A stretch of 64,000 nt of DNA from Novosphingobium lentum NBRC 107847 (GCF_001590965.1 NZ_BCTW01000007.1:124001-188000), one strand, 5' to 3'. Counted from the first letter of the stretch, positions 16,804-26,469 are shown. Notes: generated by a model from the letters alone, not told the origin. Numbers and translations are program-made.

Positions 16804-16925
16804 TGCGGTTGCGGGTTATCAGCGGCCGTTCTTTTCGCGTCGGTTTACTGTAGCGCAGCCTTTTCGCTTGGGTGAGGGCAGGCTGTTCAATTTTGAATGA
16901 GCCTGGTGGAAACGGGGGCCGGGGA

Positions 16926-18764
16926 GTGTCGAACAAGCTTGCGAAGCAAATTGCCCGGGCGACGCTCGCATCGATCGGCGCAGGGCCGCTCGAATTTGTG
17001 TTGCCACATGTCGCGGGCCCAGATGGGGCTGTGATTCCGGCTTTCGATGTGCTCGGATCCGAACACCGCATGGCTCTGGTCGGCGAGGGAGGCACCGGAA
17101 AGACAACCCTAATGCACGCATTTGCCCGTGCGACCGCCGGCTCCTATTTGGCGGGGATTCTCGATACGCGCGCACCGATCCTAGTCCACGGTGCCCGGCA
17201 CGACCTTTCGGACGGGATCGCGGCAGTCCTGCGAGATCTTGAGATTGACGTTTCACCGCGCGAGCTTGCGCGCTTGCTCGATAGCGACGCAATCGTCTTG
17301 CTTGTCGATGGAGTCGACGAAATGCCCGACGGGCGCCTCGGCGCCTTCCGTATTGCCAACATTCTTCATCAATATCCTAGACTGGCAGCCGTTGTCGCAA
17401 CAAGGCCCGGCGCTTTCGGCGCCGAACTCTCGGCATTGGCAAGCTATACGCTTGCTCCATTTTCGAAAGACCAGGTTGCGGCGCTGATACGTACGTTTGG
17501 CCTTGGAAATGGCGATGCCGCCGAGCGCTTCCTCGCCTTCATGCGGCGAGCAGATCTCCCTGATGCGGCGCGGAACCCGCCTTTGGCGAAGCTGCTCTGG
17601 GAAGCAAGTGACGGCGGGAGCGCGCCATTTGTTTCGACCGCAGACCTTTTCGACGACCTCCTCGATGAGGGGCTGCGCCAAGCGACTGGCAGCAGAGAAG
17701 CCGGCCTTTCCGCCGAGCAGCTGCTCGCGCTCCTCGGCGAAGTGGCAGTCACATATCATGTCTCGGGATGGAGTACGGCTCCCGCCGCAGACATCCCTCT
17801 CGAACTGCCGGGTGAGCGTTTGATGATCGGGCACGCCAGGATGGTTGAGCAATTGGTCGCAACACGCTTCGTTCGTGTCGATGACGGACAACTGAGTTTT
17901 GTCCATAGATCCTTTGTCGAATTCATGGTCGCGCGCCGGCTTCATGCGTCGCCATCACGTCTGATTGAGGCGCTAGAGCTCGGCGAAACGTCGGTCGAGG
18001 AAATCCTGCGTTTCGCTGCCGGCCTCGCCGACGAAGTAGCGCCCATGGTCGAGCTCCTTCTTCAGAAGGACCGCGTACTCGATGCGGTGACCTGCCTGCG
18101 CTTCGCCCGTGTCGAGAATGACGCGCTCTCAGCCTATGTGGCCGTTCGGTTGGGCGGCCATATCGGGCAAGGCTTCATCCGACGACTGATCCAGCAAGTC
18201 CCGGCCGCCCTCGACTATGTCCAAGATGCCGGCGAAGCTCTGGGTTTGCATGACAAGCTGCTCGGGCTCCTCGACGATGCGTGCGACATGAGTCGGCCCA
18301 ACCATGAGCGCGGCAAGCGCTTTGAGGGCTTTACCGAAGCGCTCTTCGATGGCCCGTTCGAACCGGTGCAACGAAATTTCCGTAGCGAACATGGCGAGCT
18401 CGACCTGATCATGGAAGTGCGCGGTGGAGCAAAATTCTGGGATTATTGGGGCCCCGATATTTTTGTCGAATGCAAGAATCTGAGCCGGGCCGTCGAGGCC
18501 CATCAAGTGCATACCTTCATCAGCAAGGTCGAGGTGCCGAGACTGAAGCTGGGTTTTCTGGTGTCAGTGAATGGGTTCACCGAAGATGCCTATGCCGCAT
18601 TTCGGAACGTCGCGCGCGGCGAGAACCGGCCGCTGCTCGTCCCGATCTCGGGCGACCAGATTCGCCAGATGCTGCAGCGGCGCGGGCCGATCGAACTGTT
18701 CTTCAAGGATCGAATCCGCGATGTCCGATATGATCGCAAATATCCGGCGCGCACATCGGTCTGA
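16926..18764 (+). CDS. NACHT NTPase fused to Mrr-like restriction endonuclease domain
   Basis: About 612 residues. The N-terminal half is a STAND-type NACHT NTPase: Walker A GEGGTGKTT at about 53-61 and Walker B IVLLVDGVDEMP at about 123-134, followed by helical regions with FVHRSFVEFMVARRL, a signature of NACHT winged-helix segments. The C-terminal 130 residues look like a PD-(D/E)xK nuclease: ELDLIMEV (Asp near 493) followed by FVECKN (Glu-x-Lys near 515-517). A sensor ATPase with a DNA-cutting effector in one chain is the design of many anti-phage STAND proteins. The GTG at 16926 is preferred for its purine-rich leader; a GTG at 16872 is possible. It converges with the caspase gene 21 bases away. 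Domain calls are good; the defence role is inferred. Confidence 0.82.
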   Translation: MSNKLAKQIARATLASIGAGPLEFVLPHVAGPDGAVIPAFDVLGSEHRMALVGEGGTGKTTLMHAFARATAGSYLAGILDTRAPILVHGARHDLSDGIAAVLRDLEIDVSPRELARLLDSDAIVLLVDGVDEMPDGRLGAFRIANILHQYPRLAAVVATRPGAFGAELSALASYTLAPFSKDQVAALIRTFGLGNGDAAERFLAFMRRADLPDAARNPPLAKLLWEASDGGSAPFVSTADLFDDLLDEGLRQATGSREAGLSAEQLLALLGEVAVTYHVSGWSTAPAADIPLELPGERLMIGHARMVEQLVATRFVRVDDGQLSFVHRSFVEFMVARRLHASPSRLIEALELGETSVEEILRFAAGLADEVAPMVELLLQKDRVLDAVTCLRFARVENDALSAYVAVRLGGHIGQGFIRRLIQQVPAALDYVQDAGEALGLHDKLLGLLDDACDMSRPNHERGKRFEGFTEALFDGPFEPVQRNFRSEHGELDLIMEVRGGAKFWDYWGPDIFVECKNLSRAVEAHQVHTFISKVEVPRLKLGFLVSVNGFTEDAYAAFRNVARGENRPLLVPISGDQIRQMLQRRGPIELFFKDRIRDVRYDRKYPARTSV

Positions 18765-18785
18765 AGCGATAAAACCCGCTACTCG

Positions 18786-21700
18786 TTATCGCCGCGGCGC
18801 GACCAGACTTATGCCGATGACCGCGTCGGTACCAGGGCGTGCGAAGTCGAAGAGGCTTGGAGTCTGGGCGCGGCGTTCGATCATCGATGCAAAGCGTGGA
18901 TCGACGCTCGGATCTCGGCCCTGAAATTCGAGATCGATGCCGACATATCGATACGCAAGGCGGTTCTGCCTCATCTCTTCATAAAGGACCGGCGTGCGTT
19001 CGGCACCATATTGCAGCCATTCGCCTAACCAGATCATCTTGTCCTTGTTGATGTCGGCACCAGCCACGCCGCCCCCGGCGCCGAGCCCATCATGAGTCAG
19101 CGCATAGGTCAGAAGCCCTTGGCTCAGCGTGTTGATTTCGAGGGCGACATCGTTTGCCTGGCTTGCAGCGAGAATGCGCATCGCCTTGTCGTAGGCAAGT
19201 TGCCCAAAGCCGCGATCTCCCATCGGCCCCGGCTTGAACCCCAGCTGCTCGACGCTGGCAGCCGAATGGCAGGCGTCGATGATGAGCGCCATCTGTCCCG
19301 CGTCGATCGGTCGCAACCAGGTGCCGAGCATTTCGCTCGAGATGAACTTTTTCAGGCTGTTTTCATCGATGATCGGGCTCGCCCCCGAATCCGAGGGCAG
19401 GAGATAGAAGCCGCCATTCTTGTCGGTGTGGCCGTGGCCCGAGAAGCTGATGACGATCATATCGTCAGGCGTCGCCTTGGCCAGGCGATCCGCACCGGGA
19501 ATATGGGCTAGGAGCGCGTCGTCGATTTCGGCGCCCGCCAGGCGCTGTAGCACCGCGCGGATAGCTGCTGTGGTGGCATCGCGTCGCGGGCCCCCGGCGT
19601 CCGAAGCCAAAATCACCGGCACATTTTCATAACCCGCAAAGCGGGCAGCCGTGCCGGCCATCATCTCGGCATCGTTCACCGCAAAGCTTAGATTGCGTGA
19701 CGGTGCGTCATAGCCGTTCACGCCGATCGCAATGAAATAGGCCTTCCGGGCTCTAGGCTTCGCGTCGGCCGGCACCTTGAAGGGGGGCGCTGTTGCCAGG
19801 TTACTGATGACGCGGTCCTCGTTGAAGGCATAGGCAGAGAAACTGACGGAGCGGCTATCGGGAAGTGTCGGAAGAGCCACCTCGAAACTGATCCTCAGAC
19901 CCTTCTCCCCGGCGGGTATCCGAACCAGATGTTCGGCTCTCCACGTCTCGATGTTGTTCGCGTCGGTTTCGCGATCGGGCAGGCGATGGACAAGCTGTCC
20001 GTCGCGAAACAAACGCAGGTCATAGACTCCAGTCTTTTTGCGATCGTTTGGTTGGGTCTGATCTTCGCCAGGCGTGACCTCGATCTCGATGGTTGCATGC
20101 TCACCACCCCTCGGCATGACGCTGACGATGCGAACGCCCGGCTGGACGCGATTGAGCGATGCCAGCGGTCGGATATCGGAAAAGGCGGCGTCGCAAGCGC
20201 CAGGGTCTTCAGCCTTCTTCGCGCTGCAGGCGCTCAGCCTTGCGAGCAACTGCGGCTCGAAATAATCGCGCATAAAAATCTCGGCAGGATAAGTGCGCAG
20301 CGGATCGTCGGGCATGAGCCAATGCCCCGCTCGCGTCGCTTCGACCCGGTTGGTATCGAAACGCGAATCGGGAGCGATGAACAGCCAGCTATTTTCTGGC
20401 GCGAACGCAAAAGAACCGATCGCTGTGGGCTGGCCAGGGCGCCATATCTCGAAATCATTCGGTTCGCGCTGCAGCAGAATGCGACCATCGCTAAGCCATC
20501 CACCGCTCGGAACGGCGCCGAAACTGTACAGCGGGGGTTCGAGATGGAGTTTTCCATCCCTGGTGCGGCGGAGCGGCACGATGCGCGCCGAGTTGCCCAC
20601 GATCAGCGCTTGCGAAACAGTAGCGTCGAACAGGATGCGAGTACTTCCCTCGACCTCAAGATCCAGCTTGAAATGATGCTTTTTGGTCGCGCGTGAGAAA
20701 ATGTGCGAACCCAGCGCGAAATTCAAGCCATCGGCCGCAATCGAAGGGCGGGCACGATCGCTGGACGTTCCTTCAAGCTTCAGCCGTTGGAGTAGCTTTA
20801 CACCGCGTGAGCCGCTTTCAAATATGAATATATCGTCGTCGATCGACCCGCCGATGATGGCCAATTGTCCCTTCGGATCGCATCCGAGCTTGTAAAGCAC
20901 GCCGCGTGCCTTGGTCTCGATCTGGCCGACCTTGGCCAACGGCTGCAAGGGGTCCTCCCGCGCGAATGAATGGACGGCGCCGTCAAGGTCAGTGACCCAG
21001 AGGCGCTTCCCATCCACACTGGCGCAAAGGCCGATAGGATCGATGACGTCCAGGGCCTGATCCGGTGGCTTCAGTCGGCCGGCGCCCCTTTCAGGCGTGT
21101 AGTAGCGCACCATGCCGTCAAGCGTCATGACGGCAGCGACGCGCATGTCGCGGATCAGCGCATAAGGGCGCTGGTAGAAGAAAATGCGTTCCAATCTGGT
21201 GAAGACATCATAATCGATGCTCGCACCACTGGATGCGCCCAGATCGAACAGCTTGAGCGGCGACAGGGGAAGGGTGCTCAGAATGAGGTCGCCTTCCAGA
21301 TCCATTTCCCAAGCGCCCGTCGGATCGCCGGCGAGGTCCCCGACGAGCACCGGTTGCTGGCCAGGCTGCGCAATAACCAAACCGCCGCCAGCGATGAATG
21401 CGAGGCTACCGTCGCGCTCCAGATATTTTGCCGCATATTCGTCAGGATCGGTTCTCGCATTCGGCGAGGTTCCGATCCGCTTGGTCATCCGGCTGATGGT
21501 GTCGAATGGCGTCAGGTCCAGGAGAAGGCGTTTGGTAAATGCGCAGCGATTGCGCTCTAATGTAACTTCATAAGCGCGCAGTCCAAGATCGACTATGATG
21601 AACTGGTCCGGACGATTGCCCGCAAAAGCAGAAATCACGCCCACATCCGGTTCGACTATTTGCCAGTTGCATGTCGCTGGTTCATTCTCAGTCACGGGTG

Positions 21701-22565
21701 GATTTGTGGGATCGTTACAAACACCGGCATCCGGCGCTGAGAGATAGGTCGCGCTCCCGTCTCGATTAAACACCACAAATCCCTCGTCGAGCGGTTGCAT
21801 CGAGGCCGTAAGTTTGCGGTAGGCGACAGAGCAAAGCTGGTGAATCCCTCTTTGCGGAGTTTGCGCGGCTGTCGGTAACGACCAGAACAATATATCCGCC
21901 ATGGCATTTTTCGGGTCGTAGATGGCGGCCAGATTTTGCCGGCGGTTAATAGTCAGGACGCCCTCGGAAGGGGCAGTCCCTTGTGGATCGATGCGCGCCT
22001 CTAAAACAGGATTTTCGGAGTCGTTTTCCAGCAAGAGGAGGCTTTGCTCTTTATTGCGTGCGTTAAGTATCTCCCGGTTGATCTGCACCAATGTGAGGAG
22101 TGCACCGCTCGCGTCATAGGCGAAAGCCGCGCGAGGCCGCTCGTATACGTTCTTCCGGGCAGCTTCGCCGAGATCCATCCGCGGCGTTGCCAAACCGGTT
22201 TCCGGCGAGATTCGAACTAGCCTTGCTTCGCTCGTGAAGCCGAGCCAGCCGTGACCACCAGCATCTGCGATAGCGGCAACCAATAGCTCTCTGTTCGGTA
22301 GCGCGACGTCGCGCAGTACGCGTCCCGTGCGCGTGATGACAATGAAAGCGCGGTCGTTCGCCACGACGAGCAGCAATTCCCCGCTTTGATCAAAGGCGCT
22401 TTTGTTCCAGTCCGACTTCAGCAGTTCCGTTGCCGTGACCTGGCGGACGAGCCGTGGTTGCGCTAGCGGTCGCTCATCAGCGGCGGCAATGCCGTGCATT
22501 GCAAGCAGCATTACGGCGCCCAATTTGCAGAGCAAGCGTAACAGCTTTTTCATGCCGATCATCAT
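18786..22565 (-). CDS. Large exported propeller-like protein with C-terminal caspase domain
   Basis: About 1259 residues. After a signal peptide (KKLLRLLCKLGAVMLLAMHGIAAADE) come roughly 700 residues of short repeated strand-like segments resembling a beta-propeller/WD40-like sensor, then an Ig-like stretch and a caspase (peptidase C14) domain. The catalytic His is in SFSGHGH (about 1044) and the Cys in IIDACHSA (about 1099); the ACHS form is the caspase-like signature. The ATG at 22565 is chosen for GAGGA upstream; the next Met codons are within 12 bases. It is divergent from a second caspase gene (194 bases) and converges on the NACHT gene. A signal peptide means the protease acts in the periplasm or outside, unlike known cytoplasmic bacterial caspases in defence. 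Propeller assignment is approximate. Confidence 0.8.
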   Translation of the reverse strand: MMIGMKKLLRLLCKLGAVMLLAMHGIAAADERPLAQPRLVRQVTATELLKSDWNKSAFDQSGELLLVVANDRAFIVITRTGRVLRDVALPNRELLVAAIADAGGHGWLGFTSEARLVRISPETGLATPRMDLGEAARKNVYERPRAAFAYDASGALLTLVQINREILNARNKEQSLLLLENDSENPVLEARIDPQGTAPSEGVLTINRRQNLAAIYDPKNAMADILFWSLPTAAQTPQRGIHQLCSVAYRKLTASMQPLDEGFVVFNRDGSATYLSAPDAGVCNDPTNPPVTENEPATCNWQIVEPDVGVISAFAGNRPDQFIIVDLGLRAYEVTLERNRCAFTKRLLLDLTPFDTISRMTKRIGTSPNARTDPDEYAAKYLERDGSLAFIAGGGLVIAQPGQQPVLVGDLAGDPTGAWEMDLEGDLILSTLPLSPLKLFDLGASSGASIDYDVFTRLERIFFYQRPYALIRDMRVAAVMTLDGMVRYYTPERGAGRLKPPDQALDVIDPIGLCASVDGKRLWVTDLDGAVHSFAREDPLQPLAKVGQIETKARGVLYKLGCDPKGQLAIIGGSIDDDIFIFESGSRGVKLLQRLKLEGTSSDRARPSIAADGLNFALGSHIFSRATKKHHFKLDLEVEGSTRILFDATVSQALIVGNSARIVPLRRTRDGKLHLEPPLYSFGAVPSGGWLSDGRILLQREPNDFEIWRPGQPTAIGSFAFAPENSWLFIAPDSRFDTNRVEATRAGHWLMPDDPLRTYPAEIFMRDYFEPQLLARLSACSAKKAEDPGACDAAFSDIRPLASLNRVQPGVRIVSVMPRGGEHATIEIEVTPGEDQTQPNDRKKTGVYDLRLFRDGQLVHRLPDRETDANNIETWRAEHLVRIPAGEKGLRISFEVALPTLPDSRSVSFSAYAFNEDRVISNLATAPPFKVPADAKPRARKAYFIAIGVNGYDAPSRNLSFAVNDAEMMAGTAARFAGYENVPVILASDAGGPRRDATTAAIRAVLQRLAGAEIDDALLAHIPGADRLAKATPDDMIVISFSGHGHTDKNGGFYLLPSDSGASPIIDENSLKKFISSEMLGTWLRPIDAGQMALIIDACHSAASVEQLGFKPGPMGDRGFGQLAYDKAMRILAASQANDVALEINTLSQGLLTYALTHDGLGAGGGVAGADINKDKMIWLGEWLQYGAERTPVLYEEMRQNRLAYRYVGIDLEFQGRDPSVDPRFASMIERRAQTPSLFDFARPGTDAVIGISLVAPRR

Positions 22566-22759
22566 GGGCGCAATCCTCAAGCCGATTAGCGCAGAAATTT
22601 TGAAGTGTAATTTCAATCCAAATTGGATCGATTCGACCGCCTCAATGTTCCTCTTCGCTTCCTATAGTAGATGGAGGCGACTGTCTTTCATGATAAGGAG
22701 CAAATAGCGACTCGCTTAATGGGCGGATATTAATTGGTGGGTCGCGAGAGGGGTGTGAT

Positions 22760-24856
22760 ATGCCGAGCACGCGGGCAAGGTTGAAGCGTATTTTCGGACG
22801 GAAATTAAGGCTCGTTGGCTTTTACGTCATTCTTACGCTCGGCTTCGCGACAAGCCCCATTTCAGCTCATTCAGCCGAGAAATTTGCCGTGCTGGTCGGC
22901 GTTGACGATCAGTTGCAGCCGTCGGACCCTCGAAATCGCGTCAATGTCCTAAGCGGTCCAGCGAACGACATCGTACTGATGCGCCGCCTGCTCATCGAGC
23001 AATATGGATTTGTGGACGACGCGCAACATATCGTGACGCTGCGTGGCAGCGCAGCGAGCGTCGCGGCCATTCGCAGGGCGCTAGTCACTGACATGCTCGC
23101 AAAGGTCCGCGCAAACCCTGGGTCTACGGTCGTTTTCTATTTCAGCGGACATGGCGCCCGGACGAGCGATCTCGACAATGACGAAGGCGATGGCGAGGAT
23201 GAGACGCTCGTCGCCTACGACAGCCGAAGCGACACGGGGCGAGACATCGTCGATGACGAGCTTGAGGACTGGTTAGCGACGCTCAAGCCCTATGTGGGGC
23301 ATATCGCGGTCATTCTCGACAGCTGCCACTCGGGAACGGCAACGCGCGCCCCGGCGAGCGCGGCCGCAACAGCCCGCCGGCTCTCGCCCAACCCCAATAT
23401 GAGAGCGCCCGTGTCGCTTGCAGCAGGACAGCCGCGGGACATCGTCATTCCAAGGGCTGCAAAGCTTGCAGTGATCTCGGGATCGCTGGCGGACGAACTC
23501 TCCTATGAGGGCGAGATAGAGACGCCGTCCGGCACGGTCGTACACGGCTATCTGACCTATCATCTGGTGCAGGCGCTAAAACAGCGCCCCTCGTCGAGCT
23601 ACCGCGCGGCCGTCGCGCGAGCACGTGAGGCCGTGCTTCGCGTCGCGGCGTCCCAACATCCGCAGGTTGAGGGTGAAATTGACAGCGCCGTCTTCGGCGC
23701 GGGCGACGCGGTGGCGGCGCCGATCGAACTCAGAAGCGCGACGCCCGATGGCAAACTCGTGATCGGGGCAGGCAGTGCCCACGGCGTGCGCGTTGGCGGT
23801 TTGCTCGCGATTTATCGCGCGGGAGCGCCGAAGACCGTCGGCGACGCCGACAAGATCGCGGACGCCCGCGTCGATAGCGTGGGCCTCGGGACCGCGAGCG
23901 CAATCATCCTGGGGACCCCAAAGGCTCTGCCGCTCGACAGCACGGTCGTCGTTGTTACGCCGAACTTCGGCATGGATCCGCTCCTCGTTAAACTCGATAC
24001 GCTGGGCGATCAGTCCGTTGAACCTGCCGATCGCGTCATGTTGGCGGCTCTCCAGGACAGACTGGCTGGCAATGAGCTGCTTCGCGCAGCCAAGCCTGGC
24101 GAGCCTTGGAGCCTGGCCGTCCAGCGCGGCTGCCTGACAGCGACGGGCAAAGTAATCCCCGATGGGCCTGCGGCTGCGGGCTGCGAGAGCTCCTACTATA
24201 TCGCGACGCGCCAGGAACTTGTCCCGATCATGGGTTTTTGGGTCAGGCGAAGCGACCCCAACGCGCCGGTAAGGCTCGGCGATGCGCTGACCAAAAAGGC
24301 CAAGCAACTGGGCCTGCGAAGCCTGACGAACAGTAATTCGACGCTCGACAATCTCCTTCGCCTCGATCTCATGCGCGTCAAGACGGGTCCTGCCCCGGGC
24401 GGCGGCCTCACCATCGTGAGCCAGACTCTTGTTCCTGGCGACGGTATTCCGTCGCTGCGTGTCGGAGAATATTTTGCCTTCCGTCTGACGAATCTCTCGA
24501 ACGAGAAGCTTTATGCCTCGCTCATCGCATTGGGGACGAGCGGTTCGATCCAGGTGCTGACGCCAACGCCGGGTGGCGACGCGATCAACCCGAATAATTT
24601 CATAATGACCAAGCCGCCGCAAACCGCCGGCGCGCCGCTCGGGATCGAGACGTACAAGGTGATTGCCTCGACGCGCAGCGACGTCGATTACTCCCTGTTG
24701 GCAAGTCCGGGCGCGACGAAATCGGCGTCCACGGCGCCGCTGGCATGGCTTCTCGCGCAGTCGACCGCGGTAAAGAGCCGCGATCCCAATGCGGCCGAGG
24801 GCCTCACGTCAAACGAGTGGACAACGGCGCAACTCGACGTGCTGATTCGACAATAG
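22760..24856 (+). CDS. Exported caspase-family protease
   Basis: A 698-residue protein with an N-terminal signal segment (about 15-38, ending SAHSAE), a caspase/metacaspase domain from about 41 to 290, and a C-terminal region of unknown type. The catalytic His131 is in YFSGHGAR and Cys189 in ILDSCHSG; the acidic stretch DLDNDEGDGEDE between them resembles metacaspase substrate-pocket or calcium-binding loops. The last 150 residues contain GDGIPSLRVGEYFAFRLTN, which resembles a DUF4384-type beta domain found beside bacterial caspases. GAGAGGGG precedes the ATG. It is divergent from the propeller-caspase and is followed 47 bases later by an exported protein on the same strand. The protease class is secure; substrate and role are unknown. 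Confidence 0.85.
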   Translation: MPSTRARLKRIFGRKLRLVGFYVILTLGFATSPISAHSAEKFAVLVGVDDQLQPSDPRNRVNVLSGPANDIVLMRRLLIEQYGFVDDAQHIVTLRGSAASVAAIRRALVTDMLAKVRANPGSTVVFYFSGHGARTSDLDNDEGDGEDETLVAYDSRSDTGRDIVDDELEDWLATLKPYVGHIAVILDSCHSGTATRAPASAAATARRLSPNPNMRAPVSLAAGQPRDIVIPRAAKLAVISGSLADELSYEGEIETPSGTVVHGYLTYHLVQALKQRPSSSYRAAVARAREAVLRVAASQHPQVEGEIDSAVFGAGDAVAAPIELRSATPDGKLVIGAGSAHGVRVGGLLAIYRAGAPKTVGDADKIADARVDSVGLGTASAIILGTPKALPLDSTVVVVTPNFGMDPLLVKLDTLGDQSVEPADRVMLAALQDRLAGNELLRAAKPGEPWSLAVQRGCLTATGKVIPDGPAAAGCESSYYIATRQELVPIMGFWVRRSDPNAPVRLGDALTKKAKQLGLRSLTNSNSTLDNLLRLDLMRVKTGPAPGGGLTIVSQTLVPGDGIPSLRVGEYFAFRLTNLSNEKLYASLIALGTSGSIQVLTPTPGGDAINPNNFIMTKPPQTAGAPLGIETYKVIASTRSDVDYSLLASPGATKSASTAPLAWLLAQSTAVKSRDPNAAEGLTSNEWTTAQLDVLIRQ

Positions 24857-24903
24857 GATCGTCCGGTGGGCGTTCGCCAACGATATTGCAGATGGGGGTA
24901 GGG

Positions 24904-26073
24904 ATGAGAGCTTTCTTGATTTCGACGTTGCTGGCGGGCGCGCTGGCGTCGCCTCTCGCCGCCAAACCGGCGCCGCCCGTCCAGAATGTTTCGCCGGGGG
25001 TACAGGTCGGCGTCGGCGACTGCGTCAGCCAGGCGAATCCATCGCGCGGTATTGCCGGCGCAGTCCTCCCGCTGCTCGTCTCCAAGGGGGTCAATCTCAT
25101 CGGGCGGGCGCTCAGCGAGGCTGGTCAGGACAAGACCTGGAAAGCGATGGGCTCGCGCAATCTCGACGGGGCCGTTCCCCAATGTATCCAGATCGTCCGC
25201 GGGCGCTTCCAGACGAACACGCCGCCTGCCTCGGCACCGGCGGGTTTTGAAAGCCTTTCGCTCCCGGCTACGGCCTTTGACAAGCTGAAGTCCAATGGCA
25301 TCTGGCTCGCCGACAAACCCGACTTCTTCTTCGAGGGCGCTCTCGTCATCAGCAATGGCGGAACGGCTGCAACGGTGCGGCCACTCCAAACGGTCATGTT
25401 CACCCCGCAAGGAGAGCGTGCGTTTCGAGGCCAGACGCGCAGCGTCGTTCTCCTGTTCGCTTTTTCGGGAGCTGGGGAGAATCCCAATCTCGATAGCAAT
25501 CCGGCAGCGACCATCACCCTCGGCGAGATGCAGCCTGGCCAGGTGTTGAAATTTGCGTCGGACGCGAATGGCCAGGCAACGAGCTACGAAGCGCCCTGGT
25601 TCACGCTCAGCGAAGACGATGTGAAAAAGCCGCTGACGATCACCGCGCTTCTCTCGGAAAGCCAGCCCGGCAGTCCGTTCTTCGCCTTTCTGGCGTCGAT
25701 CTTTAACGACGACGCGGTCAAGAAGGAGATTACCGAGCAGGCGAATCTCGTTTTCGTTCCGGGAGCCCAAACTGCCGCGAACGCGGTCAAGCAGCAGGCT
25801 GACCTTTCCGCGCTGGGCGTTGCCGAGGAAAAGTTCGGGTCGGCGCTTGCCGCATTGGTTGCGTGCAGCAAGGCAGGCAGCGATGCCGTGGCTGAGGGCG
25901 TCACGGCGAAGGCGGCTTTGCGCGCTTACGCCGCAGCCGATGCCGCGCTCCCCACGCCCTCGAAAAAGGTCGACGAAACCAAAATTGCCCAAATCTCCTT
26001 GCTCGCTCCGAGCGGCATCGCGAACAATTGCCAGGCGGTGTACCGGCAGTTGACGGGCGAGGACGTGCCCTGA
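24904..26073 (+). CDS. Exported protein of unknown function, caspase neighbour
   Basis: A 389-residue protein with a clear signal peptide (MRAFLISTLLAGALASPLAA). No family was recognised. The mature part has an early DCVSQANPSRG, a hydrophobic GIAGAVLPLLVSKGVNLIG segment that may insert in a membrane or form a helix, a strand-rich middle (DFFFEGALVISN, RSVVLLFAFSG) and a C-terminal helical part with Cys residues. GGGGGTAGGG precedes the ATG at 24904; an open frame upstream overlaps the caspase gene and is not used. Its position right after the caspase gene on the same strand suggests co-expression, so it may be a substrate, inhibitor or pore-like partner of the caspase. That is inference from position only. 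Confidence 0.75.
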   Translation: MRAFLISTLLAGALASPLAAKPAPPVQNVSPGVQVGVGDCVSQANPSRGIAGAVLPLLVSKGVNLIGRALSEAGQDKTWKAMGSRNLDGAVPQCIQIVRGRFQTNTPPASAPAGFESLSLPATAFDKLKSNGIWLADKPDFFFEGALVISNGGTAATVRPLQTVMFTPQGERAFRGQTRSVVLLFAFSGAGENPNLDSNPAATITLGEMQPGQVLKFASDANGQATSYEAPWFTLSEDDVKKPLTITALLSESQPGSPFFAFLASIFNDDAVKKEITEQANLVFVPGAQTAANAVKQQADLSALGVAEEKFGSALAALVACSKAGSDAVAEGVTAKAALRAYAAADAALPTPSKKVDETKIAQISLLAPSGIANNCQAVYRQLTGEDVP

Positions 26074-26197
26074 CCATTTGTATCGGCCGCCGGGGCGGGG
26101 CTTTTGTGGCGCAGCGGTCGTGCCGAGGGACCTGGTTGCACGCTATCCGCCGGGAGCGAATAGCGTACCGGAACCGCACGCGCGACTTGATCGCAGG

Positions 26198-26446
26198 TCA
26201 CTTATCGGGCGGCGTGTAGGCCTTTCCGTCGCCGAAGAACCCTTTGGATCGTTCGCGGCTCTCGGCCCTTTGCACGGCATAATCGGCGTTCGCGCATTCG
26301 CCGCCGCGGACTGACCCGTCCCTGCAGCCGGCGACAATCATGCGTGCTTCGTCGAGGTTCGCTTCGAAAAACTGCGTGCTGCGCGGCTCGCTCGGCGCGC
26401 AGGCGGACAGGCCGAACCCCGCAAATAGGATCATGGTCATGCGCAT
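26198..26446 (-). CDS. eexN: EexN family entry-exclusion lipoprotein
   Basis: An 82-residue lipoprotein with a signal peptide and lipobox LSAC (Cys16). The mature part reads FFEANLDEARMIVAGCRDGS and GGECANADYAVQRAE, matching EexN/TrbK-type entry-exclusion proteins that stop redundant transfer between cells carrying the same conjugative element. Two further Cys residues may form a disulfide in the periplasm. The C-terminal GDGKAYTPP is almost the same as the C-terminus of TrbJ of this operon (GDGKAWTPP), an observation treated in the findings. It is transcribed away from the trb operon, from a promoter containing a palindromic TATAAT. AAGGAG lies upstream of the ATG. Confidence 0.85.
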   Translation of the reverse strand: MRMTMILFAGFGLSACAPSEPRSTQFFEANLDEARMIVAGCRDGSVRGGECANADYAVQRAESRERSKGFFGDGKAYTPPDK

Positions 26447-26469
26447 CGTCGTCTCCTTCAGTTTTGACG

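Noticed and set aside
22545..22553. TTTTTCAT, the target sequence of Tn4371-type integration
   Set aside because: It falls at the start codon of the propeller-caspase gene, and no other element end is near; a chance 8-mer.
23576..24622. Minus-strand open frame of 348 codons
   Set aside because: Antisense to the caspase gene, which has signal peptide and catalytic motifs; composition is Arg/Asp-rich noise.
26086..26107. GC-rich hairpin followed by TTTT after the exported protein gene
   Set aside because: Pairing is imperfect and the T-run is only four bases, too weak to call a terminator.
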